Positions 29,161 to 38,382 are shown, counted from the first letter of the stretch. The stretch: DNA of 64,000 nt from Paenibacillus arenosi (GCF_014841135.1 NZ_JACYTN010000022.1:1-64000); one strand, 5' to 3'. Made by a program: numbers and translations. Notes: generated by a model from the sequence alone, not told the origin.

Positions 29161-30708
29161 ATGTCGATTAAGAGAGCGCTTATAAGTGTATCAGATAAAT
29201 CTGGTGTGGTAGAGTTTGCGCGTGCGTTGGCAGATGCAGGTGTAGAAATTATTTCGACAGGCGGCACAAAAACGCTGCTGGAGCAGTCTCAAGTACCTGT
29301 TATCGGCATTTCAGAAGTGACAGGCTTTCCTGAAATTATGGATGGGCGAGTGAAGACGCTGCATCCCGCGGTACACAGTGGATTGCTTGCGGTGCGCGAC
29401 AATGCTGATCATCAGGCGCAAATGCAGGAACTAGGGCTTTCTTATATCGACCTCGTTGTCGTGAATTTGTATCCTTTCCAAGAAACGATTGAGAAACCAG
29501 ATGTAACGTATGAAGATGCAATCGAGAACATCGATATTGGCGGTCCAACGATGCTTCGCTCTGCGGCAAAGAACCATGCCTTTGTGACAGTCGTGGTGGA
29601 TGCGGCAGATTATGGCCAAGTTATCAGTGAACTTCAAGCAGAAGGCGATACGACGCTTGAAACACGCAAGCGCTTGGCGGCGAAGGTATTCCGTCATACA
29701 GCTTCTTATGATGCGCTTATCTCGGGCTATTTAACTGAACAAGTAGGCGAGACTTTCCCAGAACGTCTAACGGTAACTTATGAAAAATCACAATCTCTAC
29801 GCTATGGGGAGAATCCACATCAACAGGCCGCCTTTTATCGTGCTCCATTAGCTGAGCGTGGTTCGTTGCCTACAGCGGAGCAGCTTCATGGTAAAGAATT
29901 GTCTTACAACAATATCCAGGATGCGAATGCGGCAATTGCGATCGTGTCTGAATTTGAAGGTCCAGCTGTTGCGGCTGTTAAGCACATGAATCCTTGTGGA
30001 ATTGGCATTGGAGCAAGCATTTATGAAGCTTACCGCAAAGCCTATGAATCTGATCCGACATCCATCTTTGGTGGTATCGTGGCAGCCAATCGTCCTATTG
30101 ATGCTGATACGGCACAAATGCTTAATGAGATATTCCTTGAGATCGTTATTGCACCTGATTTTACAACAGAGGCAATGGATATATTGAAACAGAAAAAAAA
30201 TCTTCGCTTACTTCGCACAGGGGTACAGCCAACGCCAGAGGCACGTCGTGCAGCTTGGCAGTATACTTCCATTGCGGGTGGCCTGCTCGTTCAGGAGACA
30301 GATGTTCATACGCTACAAGCTGACAAGCTTCAAACGGTTACGAGCCGTGAAGCAACGGAGTCTGAGTTGGAGCAGCTGCAATTCGGCTGGAATGTAGTGA
30401 AGCATGTGAAGTCCAATGCAATCGTACTTGTGAAAGATGGGATGACGGTAGGAATTGGAGCAGGTCAAATGAACCGTGTCGGAGCAGCGAAAATTGCGAT
30501 TGAGCAAGCAGGAGAGAAGGCACGCGGCGCGATACTTGCTTCTGATGCCTTTTTCCCGATGGGAGATACGCTTGAATTAGCTGCCAAAGCAGGTATTACA
30601 GCAGTCATTCAGCCTGGTGGCTCGATTCGTGATGAAGAGTCCATTCAAGTGGCGAATGATTACGGAATAGCCATGGTCATGACGGGTGTACGTCATTTTA
30701 AACATTAA
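29161..30708 (+). CDS. purH: Bifunctional AICAR transformylase / IMP cyclohydrolase
   Basis: 515-residue enzyme for the last two steps to IMP. The N-terminal MGS-like cyclohydrolase domain begins KRALISVSDKSGVVEFARAL and has ISTGGTKTLLE and DGRVKTLHPAVHSGLL. The transformylase domain has LRYGENPHQQAAFY, SYNNIQDANAA, AVKHMNPCGIG and the C-terminal SDAFFPMGDTLELAAKAG. A strong GGAGGAGAGAAAGT site precedes the ATG. Confidence 0.97.
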   Translation: MSIKRALISVSDKSGVVEFARALADAGVEIISTGGTKTLLEQSQVPVIGISEVTGFPEIMDGRVKTLHPAVHSGLLAVRDNADHQAQMQELGLSYIDLVVVNLYPFQETIEKPDVTYEDAIENIDIGGPTMLRSAAKNHAFVTVVVDAADYGQVISELQAEGDTTLETRKRLAAKVFRHTASYDALISGYLTEQVGETFPERLTVTYEKSQSLRYGENPHQQAAFYRAPLAERGSLPTAEQLHGKELSYNNIQDANAAIAIVSEFEGPAVAAVKHMNPCGIGIGASIYEAYRKAYESDPTSIFGGIVAANRPIDADTAQMLNEIFLEIVIAPDFTTEAMDILKQKKNLRLLRTGVQPTPEARRAAWQYTSIAGGLLVQETDVHTLQADKLQTVTSREATESELEQLQFGWNVVKHVKSNAIVLVKDGMTVGIGAGQMNRVGAAKIAIEQAGEKARGAILASDAFFPMGDTLELAAKAGITAVIQPGGSIRDEESIQVANDYGIAMVMTGVRHFKH

Positions 30709-30750
30709 GAAATTGTGTGTTAGGGACCGATTAAAGGCGGAGGTGTCGAC

Positions 30751-32034
30751 GTGAGAGTATTGGTTATCGGCAGCGGGGGACGTGAACATACATTAGTATG
30801 GTCTTTGCTGCAAAGCGATCAAGTAAGAGAGGTTATCTGTGCGCCTGGAAACGCGGGCATAGCAGAGATGGCTGAGTGCGTGGACATCGCTGTCAGCGAC
30901 TTTGAAGGAATGGCGGCCTATGCGGTGGAAACAGGTGTGGAATTAGTCATCGTAGGACCGGATGACCCTCTGGCAGGGGGTATTACAGATGTGCTAGAAA
31001 GTCATAATCTACGCGTGTTCGGGCCGAATAAGGCGGCAGCAGAGATCGAGGGCAGCAAAGTATTTATGAAGCATTTACTTCGCAAATATGAGATTCCTAC
31101 GGCTGCTTATGAAACGTTCGACGATATAAATGCTGCATTAGCGTATGTGCGTCAACAAGCGCTGCCGATTGTCATCAAAGCGGATGGATTGGCGGCTGGT
31201 AAAGGCGTAATCATTGCCCAAACGTTGGCGGAAGCAGAGCAAACGCTGCAAGAAATAATGGTGGACGGCAAATTTGGTACATCGGGAAGTCGAATCGTCA
31301 TTGAGGAATTCATGCAGGGACAGGAAATGTCGATCTTGGCTTTCGTAGATGGAGAAACGGTACGTGCTTGTGCGCCTGCACAAGATCATAAACCGATATT
31401 CGACGGTGATCGTGGACCTAATACGGGTGGTATGGGCACATACAGTCCTTTGCCACATATTTCGGATAGTATTGTAGAGGAAGCGATGCGCACAATCATT
31501 GAGCCAACTGCTAAGGCGATGGTTGCGGAAGGACGTCCTTTCAAAGGAATATTATTCGCAGGTCTTATGATTACGCCGCAAGGCAAGCCTAAGGTAGTTG
31601 AATTCAATGCTCGCTTCGGTGATCCTGAGACACAGGTTGTACTGCCACGCTTGAAGACAGATTTGCTTACTGTCTTTAACGCGGTTGTCGATGGTACATT
31701 GCATCAGATCGAATTAGAGTGGGATGACGAAGCTGCTGTTTGTGTGATTGTGGCAGCAGAAGGTTATCCAGACAAGCCTCGCAAAGGCGATGTCATTCAA
31801 GGATTAGAAGAAGCTGCTCGCCATGCACTTGTCTTCCACGCAGGTACGAAGCGTAATAGCGAAGGTCAGTTTGTGACAAATGGCGGGCGTGTGCTTGGCA
31901 TAGTCGGACGTGGTGCAGATGTTCGTGGTGCACAGCAAGCTGCTTATGAAGCGGTAAAGGCAGTATCATTTCAAGGCATGCAGTATCGAAACGACATTGC
32001 GGAAAAATCGCTGAACGGTGCTGTAATAGGGTGA
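30751..32034 (+). CDS. purD: GAR synthetase PurD
   Basis: 427-residue ATP-grasp ligase joining phosphoribosylamine and glycine. GTG start with GGCGGAGGTG upstream. Signatures: RVLVIGSGGREHTLVW, VGPDDPLAGGI, KADGLAAGKGVIIA, GPNTGGMGTYSP, and VVEFNARFGDPETQVVLPRL. Last gene of the second pur block, followed by a terminator. Confidence 0.97.
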   Translation: MRVLVIGSGGREHTLVWSLLQSDQVREVICAPGNAGIAEMAECVDIAVSDFEGMAAYAVETGVELVIVGPDDPLAGGITDVLESHNLRVFGPNKAAAEIEGSKVFMKHLLRKYEIPTAAYETFDDINAALAYVRQQALPIVIKADGLAAGKGVIIAQTLAEAEQTLQEIMVDGKFGTSGSRIVIEEFMQGQEMSILAFVDGETVRACAPAQDHKPIFDGDRGPNTGGMGTYSPLPHISDSIVEEAMRTIIEPTAKAMVAEGRPFKGILFAGLMITPQGKPKVVEFNARFGDPETQVVLPRLKTDLLTVFNAVVDGTLHQIELEWDDEAAVCVIVAAEGYPDKPRKGDVIQGLEEAARHALVFHAGTKRNSEGQFVTNGGRVLGIVGRGADVRGAQQAAYEAVKAVSFQGMQYRNDIAEKSLNGAVIG

Positions 32035-32043
32035 CTTAACGTC

Positions 32044-32098
32044 AAGAAGCTGTTTCTCCCTTTCGATTGTGAATGGGGGAGACGGCTTCTTTGCTTTG
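32044..32098 (+). terminator. Terminator after purD
   Basis: AGAAGCTGTTTCTCCC pairs with GGGGAGACGGCTTCT (G-U pairs and one mismatch) around a 16-nt loop, followed by TTGCTTTGTTTG. The T run is interrupted. Confidence 0.65.
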
Positions 32099-32286
32099 TT
32101 TGTAGCTTGTGGCGACTTTGTGTCAGTGAGCAAAAGTTCCTCCATCTCTTGAGCATATAGACGAATAGCGGCAGCATAACCATCTCATACTAAGCCTATT
32201 CTAACGACAGGCATTCGCATATTCCTGCGTATCATCATAATGTTGAACGATAGGACTGTGCGTGAACAAGTGGAGGGGGACTTCGT

Positions 32287-32718
32287 ATGACTAACTATGA
32301 ATATGACAACTACGATCAAGAAGGCTGGGCATTAACTCAGCAGTTTTTATCAGAGGAGAACTTGCGAGGTTCCGATGAGGCAGTGCGTTATCAGTCTTTT
32401 GTGCAAAGTGAACCTGGCCAAGCGTTAAGTATCGATACGGAAGGAGTCGCTGGCTCTTCCTTGCATGCTGTAACTGCGTCGACTAGCGGAACGGCTGGGT
32501 TAAGTTACGGTGTAGACACTAACAGTTCAGAACAAGCGGGTGTTAGTATTAACAGTAGTGCGGGGCAGCAAGCAGCTCTATCTAGTTCTGGGGAGCATGC
32601 ACCACAGTTTGGAGCCGCTGATCCCGTGTCGTCTGACACGGCATCTGATGATGGCTGGCAAGCGGGGGCAAAGGAAACCCAGCATATGCTCAATTGGTTT
32701 TATGGAATGCATGATTGA
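32287..32718 (+). CDS. Small Ser/Ala/Gly-rich hypothetical protein
   Basis: 143 residues with a strong GGAGGGGG site seven bases before the ATG, so it is probably real. The N-terminus is acidic and aromatic (NYEYDNYDQEGWALTQQFL), the middle is low-complexity Ser/Ala/Gly/Gln, and the C-terminus is QHMLNWFYGMHD. No signal peptide or membrane segment. No family recognised. Confidence 0.65.
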   Translation: MTNYEYDNYDQEGWALTQQFLSEENLRGSDEAVRYQSFVQSEPGQALSIDTEGVAGSSLHAVTASTSGTAGLSYGVDTNSSEQAGVSINSSAGQQAALSSSGEHAPQFGAADPVSSDTASDDGWQAGAKETQHMLNWFYGMHD

Positions 32719-32738
32719 GGAACAATTCTGGAGCAGTG

Positions 32739-32771
32739 AGCCACACCTTTTTAAGAAGGTGTGGCTTTTTA
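32739..32771 (+). terminator. Intrinsic terminator
   Basis: GCCACACCTT / AAGGTGTGGC, perfect 10-bp stem, 6-nt loop, then TTTTTATT. Confidence 0.93.
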
Positions 32772-32951
32772 TTGTTCAATTGTCAGTGAAAGAGGTGAGT
32801 TCATTTAGCTTAAAGTAATTGGGTTCAAGGGGAGTTAACATATGGAAATAAGCTTATTGACATCGTTTGTTTGGAATGATAAAATGCTTATAACTTAAAT
32901 ACAAGTAATTTAATCGGAATTATAAGATATATATGGAGGCTGGTGTGACGT

Positions 32952-33794
32952 ATGGAGCGGGTAGTTGATTTGAAGTGGAATCAGGAACGGATCGTCGCAT
33001 CGATCCATTATCCAGAGAAGCGAGGGCCGTATGAGGAGCGATCCGAAGAAGGTTCGAGTCGTCGAGTGCCTTTGACGGTCATATGCCATGGCTTTATCGG
33101 TAGTCGTATCGGTGTCGATCGATTGTTCGTAAATGCATCGCGACGATTGGCGAATGAAGGGCATATTGTTGTGCGCTTTGACTATGCAGGCTGCGGAGAG
33201 AGCACGGGAACATACGGTGACCTCGGTATCGATGCGATGATCGAACAGACTCAAGCGGTACTTGATTATGCATTGAGCTGCGGCGATGTAGATCCACAGC
33301 GTGTGACGCTGCTCGGACATAGTCTGGGTGGAGCCGTTGCCTTGCTTACTGCGGTGCGTGATCAACGCGTAAAGCGCCTTGTGCTGTGGTCTCCTGTTGC
33401 CTACCCGTTCAATGATATTGTCAACATTATTGGTCGTGCTCGGTATGATGAATCCATTAAGCGTGGTGAGACTGACTATGCAGGCTATACATTTACACCT
33501 CGATATTTTGATACACTTGGCAAGCACCAGCCGTTTCAAGAAGCATCGAGGTTTGCAGGCGATGTGCTGCTTATCCACGGAACATCTGATGATGTCATAC
33601 CCGCGGACTACAGTTTCTTGTACCAGAAAATTTTCTGGATGCGCAGTGACGGACAATGTGATAAGGAGATTGTGTTCCAAGCCGATCATACGTATTCGTC
33701 GGGAGAGCATCGCAGTGTAGTATTTGAACGTACGGTGGAATGGTTGAATCAATGGGAACAACGTCAGAAGAGTTGGGCACATTGGAGTATTTAA
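32952..33794 (+). CDS. Alpha/beta hydrolase
   Basis: 280-residue serine hydrolase of the alpha/beta fold, cytosolic. The oxyanion region is VICHGFIGSRIGVDRL, the nucleophile elbow is LLGHSLGGAVAL, an acidic residue follows in LIHGTSDDVIPA, and a His lies near the end (ADHTYSSGEH). The pattern, including FDYAGCGESTG, resembles YqkD/FrsA-type or acyl-ester hydrolases; the substrate cannot be told. GGAGG lies 12 bases before the ATG. Confidence 0.88.
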   Translation: MERVVDLKWNQERIVASIHYPEKRGPYEERSEEGSSRRVPLTVICHGFIGSRIGVDRLFVNASRRLANEGHIVVRFDYAGCGESTGTYGDLGIDAMIEQTQAVLDYALSCGDVDPQRVTLLGHSLGGAVALLTAVRDQRVKRLVLWSPVAYPFNDIVNIIGRARYDESIKRGETDYAGYTFTPRYFDTLGKHQPFQEASRFAGDVLLIHGTSDDVIPADYSFLYQKIFWMRSDGQCDKEIVFQADHTYSSGEHRSVVFERTVEWLNQWEQRQKSWAHWSI

Positions 33795-33807
33795 AAATGA
33801 GAGACGT

Positions 33808-33840
33808 GAGCAATTCTCTAACAAGGATTGCTCTTTTTGT
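33808..33840 (+). terminator. Intrinsic terminator after the hydrolase
   Basis: GAGCAAT / ATTGCTC stem, 12-nt loop, then TTTTTGTTG. Confidence 0.85.
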
Positions 33841-33928
33841 TGTTCATAGACAAGGTGTAGTTTTTCCTCCATAATTAGGCGTGAAATAGCTGGAAATGTT
33901 CGGCAGTATAATCAGGGAGGTGTCACAT

Positions 33929-35047
33929 TTGGCTGAACCATCGTTTTATTCTTATGTGCCTCATTTTATACAGCGTAGAAAAAGGTTGATGTTCGTATTA
34001 TTAGGTGTGACCATCTTATTATCCGCATGCAATAGCAAGCCAGAACCTCAAGAAACAACACCTGTTGTTCCCCCACAAGTTGCTGAACCTATACCAACGC
34101 CAGAAGAACCGCAAGAAGAGGCGGTGATTGCACCGTTAACCGGTTTGGCTTGGGAAGCTGGTGAACCAACGAAGCGCCCAATTGCAGTGATGATAAACAA
34201 TCAGAAGCGAGCGCGCCCGCAGTCTGGCCTACAGCAGGCAGATGTATTAGTTGAAGTACTGGCGGAAGGCGGTATAACAAGACTAGTAGCTATTTATCAC
34301 AGTGACAGTACTTATAAAGGTGAGATAGGCCCCGTACGCAGTATTAGACCGTATCTGATCGATATTGGGGAGAGCTTTGGTGCTGCGCTCGTTCATGCGG
34401 GTGGAAGCCCAGATGGCTATCGTATTTTGCAGCGGCAAAATAAAGACTATTTAGATGAAATCAGCAACGCAGGACCTTATTTTTGGAGAGACAAGCAGCG
34501 GAGAGCTCCTCATAACTTATATACAAATGCAGAAAAGATCGTGCAAGGCATGACGAAGAAAAAATATGAGATGACTGCAGATGTCCCAGCATTTTCATTT
34601 GTGAGCAATAATCGTGCAGACGATACGAACGCTGCTATGGCAGGTGAGCCTGCCAAGCACTTACGTGTCGCCTTCTCCAATCATTCCGAATTGGTTGAGT
34701 ATCAATACGAAGAGCGTAGTGGACATTATATCCGGCATATGGCAGGAGCTCCGCATACGGACAAAATTAGCGGTGAAGCGCTAAAGGCAGCCAATCTTGT
34801 TCTTATATATGCGAAGCACCGAGTACTCGATGATGTCGGACGGCTTGAAGTTGATGTGCGCGCAGGCGGGCGAGCCGTTATCATTCGTGATGGACAAGCG
34901 GTAAACGGTGAATGGCTGCGGTCAAATGGTTCATTTGAATTCAAGGTTGATGGACAAAAAGCATTATTTAAGCCTGGAACGACTCATATGTTAATCATTA
35001 CAGATGATAAATCGAGTAAAGATCGTGCTGTGTGGAAAGCGCAATAA
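33929..35047 (+). CDS. YerB-like lipoprotein (DUF3048)
   Basis: 372-residue predicted membrane-anchored lipoprotein. The TTG at 33929 follows GGGAGGTG by six bases and is the best start. The signal segment LMFVLLGVTILLSAC ends in a lipobox, then a Pro/Glu-rich linker. The body matches the DUF3048/YerB family: RPIAVMINNQKRARPQSGLQ, ADVLVEVLAEGGITR, GPVRSIRPYLIDI and SDGYR-like repeats. Family function is unknown. An in-frame ATG further downstream would shorten the signal peptide. Confidence 0.85.
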   Translation: MAEPSFYSYVPHFIQRRKRLMFVLLGVTILLSACNSKPEPQETTPVVPPQVAEPIPTPEEPQEEAVIAPLTGLAWEAGEPTKRPIAVMINNQKRARPQSGLQQADVLVEVLAEGGITRLVAIYHSDSTYKGEIGPVRSIRPYLIDIGESFGAALVHAGGSPDGYRILQRQNKDYLDEISNAGPYFWRDKQRRAPHNLYTNAEKIVQGMTKKKYEMTADVPAFSFVSNNRADDTNAAMAGEPAKHLRVAFSNHSELVEYQYEERSGHYIRHMAGAPHTDKISGEALKAANLVLIYAKHRVLDDVGRLEVDVRAGGRAVIIRDGQAVNGEWLRSNGSFEFKVDGQKALFKPGTTHMLIITDDKSSKDRAVWKAQ

Positions 35048-35271
35048 AAGGCGATATGACGCGGTTTTTAGCCGTTTTGTCGTATAAATGTCGATAGAGT
35101 TGGTACCTATTTCGAGGCATTATCCGTTAATCTCAAATAAATCGTCAAATTTTGCAGAATTATGCGCATATAATTCTTTACAAAGAGGCTATAGTTTGTG
35201 ATAAGATATCCTATGGTTTAACCAATATAAACCAACACATATGCAACTTGATTGCAAAGGAGATTTCAGAA

Positions 35272-35883
35272 ATGTTCAAGAAAAAAGACGTGTTTTTTGA
35301 AACGCTGCAAAACATGGCGGATACACTGGTGCAGGCGTCTGAGGTGTTTGTAAAAGGTGTAGAAACGATGGACAATGTGTCTGAGTTTGCAAAAAACATG
35401 AAAGAACTTGAAAGCAAATGTGACGTGTTTACACATACGATTTTGAAGGAGCTGAACAAGACGTTCATTACTCCTATCGAACGTGACGACATTATGGCTT
35501 TAACAACTGCGCTTGATGATGTACTAGATGGTATGGAAGCGTGTGCTTCTCGTTTTGACATGTATCAAGTAACCGAACGTGATGAAATCTGTATTCTTTT
35601 TGCAGATGTGTTGAAACGCAGCACATATGAGATCCAAAAGGCAATTCGTTTGATGACTCAAAAGAAGCTGTTGGCAATCCGTGAACATAGCATCAAAGTG
35701 AATGATCTGGAGAACGAAGGGGACGAGCTTCTACGTCGCGGTATTAAGCATTTGTTCGCAACAATTACAGATCCTATTACACTCATTAAATACAAAGAGA
35801 TCTATGAGCGTCTTGAAGAAACGACAGATAGCTGTGAAGACGTTGCACATATTCTTGAATCGATCGTAATGCGTAATTCCTAA
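35272..35883 (+). CDS. DUF47/PhoU-like Pit accessory protein
   Basis: 203-residue helical protein of the DUF47 (YkaA/TIGR00153-like) family. Start MFKKKDVFFETLQNMADTL with AAAGGAG upstream; the frame back to 35152 is rejected. Conserved acidic helices include KELNKTFITPIERDDIM, ALDDVLDGMEA and LETTDSCEDVAHILE-like segments with E/D-x3-D metal motifs as in PhoU. Genes of this family nearly always precede a low-affinity phosphate transporter, as here; it probably regulates it. Confidence 0.92.
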   Translation: MFKKKDVFFETLQNMADTLVQASEVFVKGVETMDNVSEFAKNMKELESKCDVFTHTILKELNKTFITPIERDDIMALTTALDDVLDGMEACASRFDMYQVTERDEICILFADVLKRSTYEIQKAIRLMTQKKLLAIREHSIKVNDLENEGDELLRRGIKHLFATITDPITLIKYKEIYERLEETTDSCEDVAHILESIVMRNS

Positions 35884-35926
35884 GCAGCCCTTGGCAGGTA
35901 TTTTAAGGATTGAAGGAGGTCTAGGG

Positions 35927-35950
35927 TTGCGCGGGCAGTCACTCATTTGA
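35927..35950 (+). other. Possible 7-codon leader ORF before the phosphate transporter
   Basis: The best ribosome binding site in this gap (AAGGAGGT, 35913-35920) serves a TTG at 35927, which opens a 7-codon frame. Its TGA overlaps an in-frame TTG (35947) of the transporter frame. This suggests translational coupling but may be coincidence. Confidence 0.3.
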
Positions 35951-35973
35951 GCATTGCTAAGCAATCGTTTACT

Positions 35974-36990
35974 ATGACAATAGATATGGGTTTAATCGTG
36001 ATTTCGTTCGTCATCTTCTTGGCTTTGGCGTTCGACTTCATCAACGGCTTCCACGATACAGCTAATGCGATTGCAACTTCGGTATCGACACGTGCATTGA
36101 CACCGCGTAGAGCAATTATTTTGGCTTCGGTGATGAACTTTGTTGGTGCACTTGCGTTTACAGGTGTTGCGAAGACGATCGGTGGTAGTATCGCTGACCC
36201 TGCTCAGCTGGAGTTTGGGGTAGAAATCGTAGCAGCTGCACTTATTGCAGCGATCATTTGGAACTTGGTTACATGGTGGTTCGGTATTCCATCATCCTCC
36301 TCCCACGCACTTATCGGTGCATTGGCAGGTGGCGTTTATGCAGGAGCAGGTATGGATGCACTGAATATGGCTGGGTTCAAAAATATCGTAATTGCGCTAA
36401 TTGTTTCACCAATTCTTGCCTTTGCCATTGGTTATTGTATTATGACGATTTTAAAATGGATATTTGGCAGACGCAGTCCGCACACTGTCAATAAAGGCTT
36501 CCGTTCTATGCAAATCGTTACAGCTGCATTCCAAGCGTTTACGCATGGTACGAATGATGCGCAAAAAGCGATGGGTATCATCACGTTTGCACTTATCGCT
36601 GGCGGATTCCAAGCTAGTGGTGATATGGAAATTCAAACGTGGGTTAAACTTTCTGCAGCGATTGCTATGGCATTAGGTACAGCTGTCGGTGGTTGGAAGA
36701 TTATCAAGACGATGGGTACGAAGATTTTTAAAATTGAACCGATTAACGGCTTTGCAGCTGACTTCTCCGCTGCGTCCGTCATTATGGGTGCAACATTTAT
36801 AGGTCTTCCAGTAAGCACAACGCATGCGATCACGTCTTCCATTCTCGGTGTAGGTTCTGCAAAGCGCTTCTCCGCTGTTAAATGGGGTGTGGCAGGACGA
36901 ATCGTTGTTACATGGTTCATCACGATTCCGATCTGTGCGGGACTAGCGATAGTTACCTTTAAATTGATTGATCTTTTATTCTTACGCTAA
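35974..36990 (+). CDS. pit: PiT-family inorganic phosphate transporter
   Basis: 338-residue membrane protein that takes up phosphate with a cation. Both copies of the family duplication are visible: FDFINGFHDTANAIATSVSTRAL near the N-terminus and FTHGTNDAQKAMGIITFAL in the second half, plus PSSSSHALIGALAGG and PVSTTHAITSSILGVG. Around nine membrane helices. The start is uncertain: ATG 35974 lacks a ribosome site, and a TTG at 35947 is possible (see the leader ORF). Partner of the preceding DUF47 protein. Confidence 0.93.
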   Translation: MTIDMGLIVISFVIFLALAFDFINGFHDTANAIATSVSTRALTPRRAIILASVMNFVGALAFTGVAKTIGGSIADPAQLEFGVEIVAAALIAAIIWNLVTWWFGIPSSSSHALIGALAGGVYAGAGMDALNMAGFKNIVIALIVSPILAFAIGYCIMTILKWIFGRRSPHTVNKGFRSMQIVTAAFQAFTHGTNDAQKAMGIITFALIAGGFQASGDMEIQTWVKLSAAIAMALGTAVGGWKIIKTMGTKIFKIEPINGFAADFSAASVIMGATFIGLPVSTTHAITSSILGVGSAKRFSAVKWGVAGRIVVTWFITIPICAGLAIVTFKLIDLLFLR

Positions 36991-37022
36991 GCTCATTGGA
37001 GTACGGTAGGTATTAAAATAGA

Positions 37023-37076
37023 GTACAAAAAGAACCTTCCAACCACTAACTGTGGAGCAGAAGGTTCTTTTTGTAC
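37023..37076. terminator. Bidirectional terminator between convergent genes
   Basis: GTACAAAAAGAACCTTC and GAAGGTTCTTTTTGTAC form a perfect 17-bp stem with T runs on both strands. Confidence 0.92.
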
Positions 37077-37140
37077 GTATCTATATCCATATAGATGAAA
37101 TGATGTGCCCTATGAACAGTTTGGAAATGAGTATCTTCTA

Positions 37141-37839
37141 TTAGAAGATGTGCGGCTGACTCGGTACAGATTTCTGGCGACTGGACGCTTTGGCGGTGCC
37201 TTTTCTTGGACGCTGCCCATTCAGATTGGACGCAGGTTTTTTATTCGGGCGGCGCTTGTTTGCTGGAGGTCTTTTTTTTGGACGTTTTTTGGGTGGTGTG
37301 TAGAACATTTCTTCGTTGTCTTCATCTTTGTTCTTCGATTTACCTGAGGCAAATGATCCGACCAGCAGTTTGGCTACAGGGGCGATTTGTTGGAACCCCT
37401 GCACGACTTTCTGGACTTTTTGCATCGTGCTAACGAGTCCATCGATACCACCCATTCGATCAATAAATCCTTTAATGTCGCCTATATTGAAGTTCGATTT
37501 CTTGGATGGTGCAGTTGTGTCAGCAGTTGCTGCAGGCGTTACGGCTGCTTCTGGTGCTTGGTACGGGACGACTTCGGTTGTAGGCGGTGTGATGGGGGCC
37601 GGATTGTTGTTCGGATGCGGTGTGAAACTCCTCGCTGGTTGAACAGGTGCTGCAGGAGGATAATTGTATGTCGACGGAGCAGGTTGGTTCCGTATGTTCG
37701 CTGGCGTAGGCGAGTAGTTAAAAGAAGGCACTGTGTAAGCTGGCTGCGGCACTACTGGCTGAGATGGAGACTGCATCGTTGGGATATGAGGAATGCCCGG
37801 GATAGATGGCGATGCATACGGGGGCCGCGACTGATTCAT
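37141..37839 (-). CDS. Proline-rich protein with basic tail, possibly YqfQ/VrrA-like
   Basis: 232 residues. Start at 37839 (AAGGGTG upstream) gives MNQSRPPYASPSIPG. Residues 1-115 are rich in Pro, Gln and Ala. A conserved-looking helical core follows (DIKGFIDRMGGIDGLVSTMQ, then KVVQGFQQIAPVAKLLVGSF). The last 55 residues are strongly basic (PPKKRPKKRPPANKRRPNKK). The core recalls YqfQ/VrrA proteins of Bacillus, some of which relate to spores, but this match is from memory and tentative. No signal peptide. Confidence 0.7.
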   Translation of the reverse strand: MNQSRPPYASPSIPGIPHIPTMQSPSQPVVPQPAYTVPSFNYSPTPANIRNQPAPSTYNYPPAAPVQPARSFTPHPNNNPAPITPPTTEVVPYQAPEAAVTPAATADTTAPSKKSNFNIGDIKGFIDRMGGIDGLVSTMQKVQKVVQGFQQIAPVAKLLVGSFASGKSKNKDEDNEEMFYTPPKKRPKKRPPANKRRPNKKPASNLNGQRPRKGTAKASSRQKSVPSQPHIF

Positions 37840-38019
37840 GGTATCACCCTTTTCAAATGAGATTAGGGGTTGGCAAATGCCCCTGTTTGCTATACTGTAT
37901 GTCGTAGGCGAACAACTCGTGTGGACGTTCGCCCGTGGGTGAACGCCCAACGTAATAAGTACGGTGAAAAAGGGCCTGAATAGGTACGGTAGTTCGCTAA
38001 CGCATAAAAACTTTACCGC

Positions 38020-38048
38020 TTGAAAAGGTAATCTAAAGGTCGTACAAT
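38020..38048 (+). promoter_or_regulatory. yerC promoter
   Basis: TTGAAA (38020-38025), 17-base spacer, TACAAT (38043-38048). Confidence 0.72.
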
Positions 38049-38060
38049 ATTGGTAATGAA

Positions 38061-38075
38061 GTACATATTTTGTAC
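38061..38075. promoter_or_regulatory. GTACA-N5-TGTAC inverted repeat at the yerC promoter
   Basis: GTACA and TGTAC with a 5-base spacer, a few bases after the predicted transcript start; a third GTAC overlaps the -10 box. Position fits autorepression by the TrpR-like product. Confidence 0.5.
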
Positions 38076-38091
38076 ACTAGGAGTGAACGAT

Positions 38092-38382
38092 GTGCAACTG
38101 AAAAAGTTGAATGATAAATCGATTGAACAGTTATTTGAGTCGATTCTTACACTTAAATCTGTAGAAGAATGCTATATTTTCTTTGATGATCTGTGCACGG
38201 TGAACGAGATTCAATCTCTTTCACAGCGTCTTGAAGTTGCACGTATGCTCGGAAAAGGCAGCACGTATAACCAGATCGAAGCAGAGACGGGTGCGAGTAC
38301 AGCGACGATTTCTCGCGTTAAACGCTGCTTGAACTATGGTAACGATGGTTATAAGATGGCATTGGATCGTTTGGGTAGATAA
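38092..38382 (+). CDS. yerC: YerC/YecD-type TrpR-like DNA-binding protein
   Basis: 96-residue all-helical regulator of the TrpR-like YerC/YecD family. GTG start eight bases after AGGAG. It has FDDLCTVNEIQSLSQRLEVA, the helix-turn-helix region GSTYNQIEAETGASTATISR, and the closing VKRCLNYGNDGYKMAL. Its ligand is not known. The stop is followed three bases later by the chelatase gene, so they are co-transcribed. Confidence 0.93.
   Translation: MQLKKLNDKSIEQLFESILTLKSVEECYIFFDDLCTVNEIQSLSQRLEVARMLGKGSTYNQIEAETGASTATISRVKRCLNYGNDGYKMALDRLGR

Noticed and set aside
32910-33872. 320-residue minus-strand ORF
   Set aside because: Antisense of the alpha/beta hydrolase, whose plus-strand reading has catalytic motifs and a ribosome site.
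37105-37860. Plus-strand ORFs opposite the proline-rich protein
   Set aside because: Shadows with Trp/Cys/Arg-rich composition; the minus-strand gene has a ribosome site and a conserved core.
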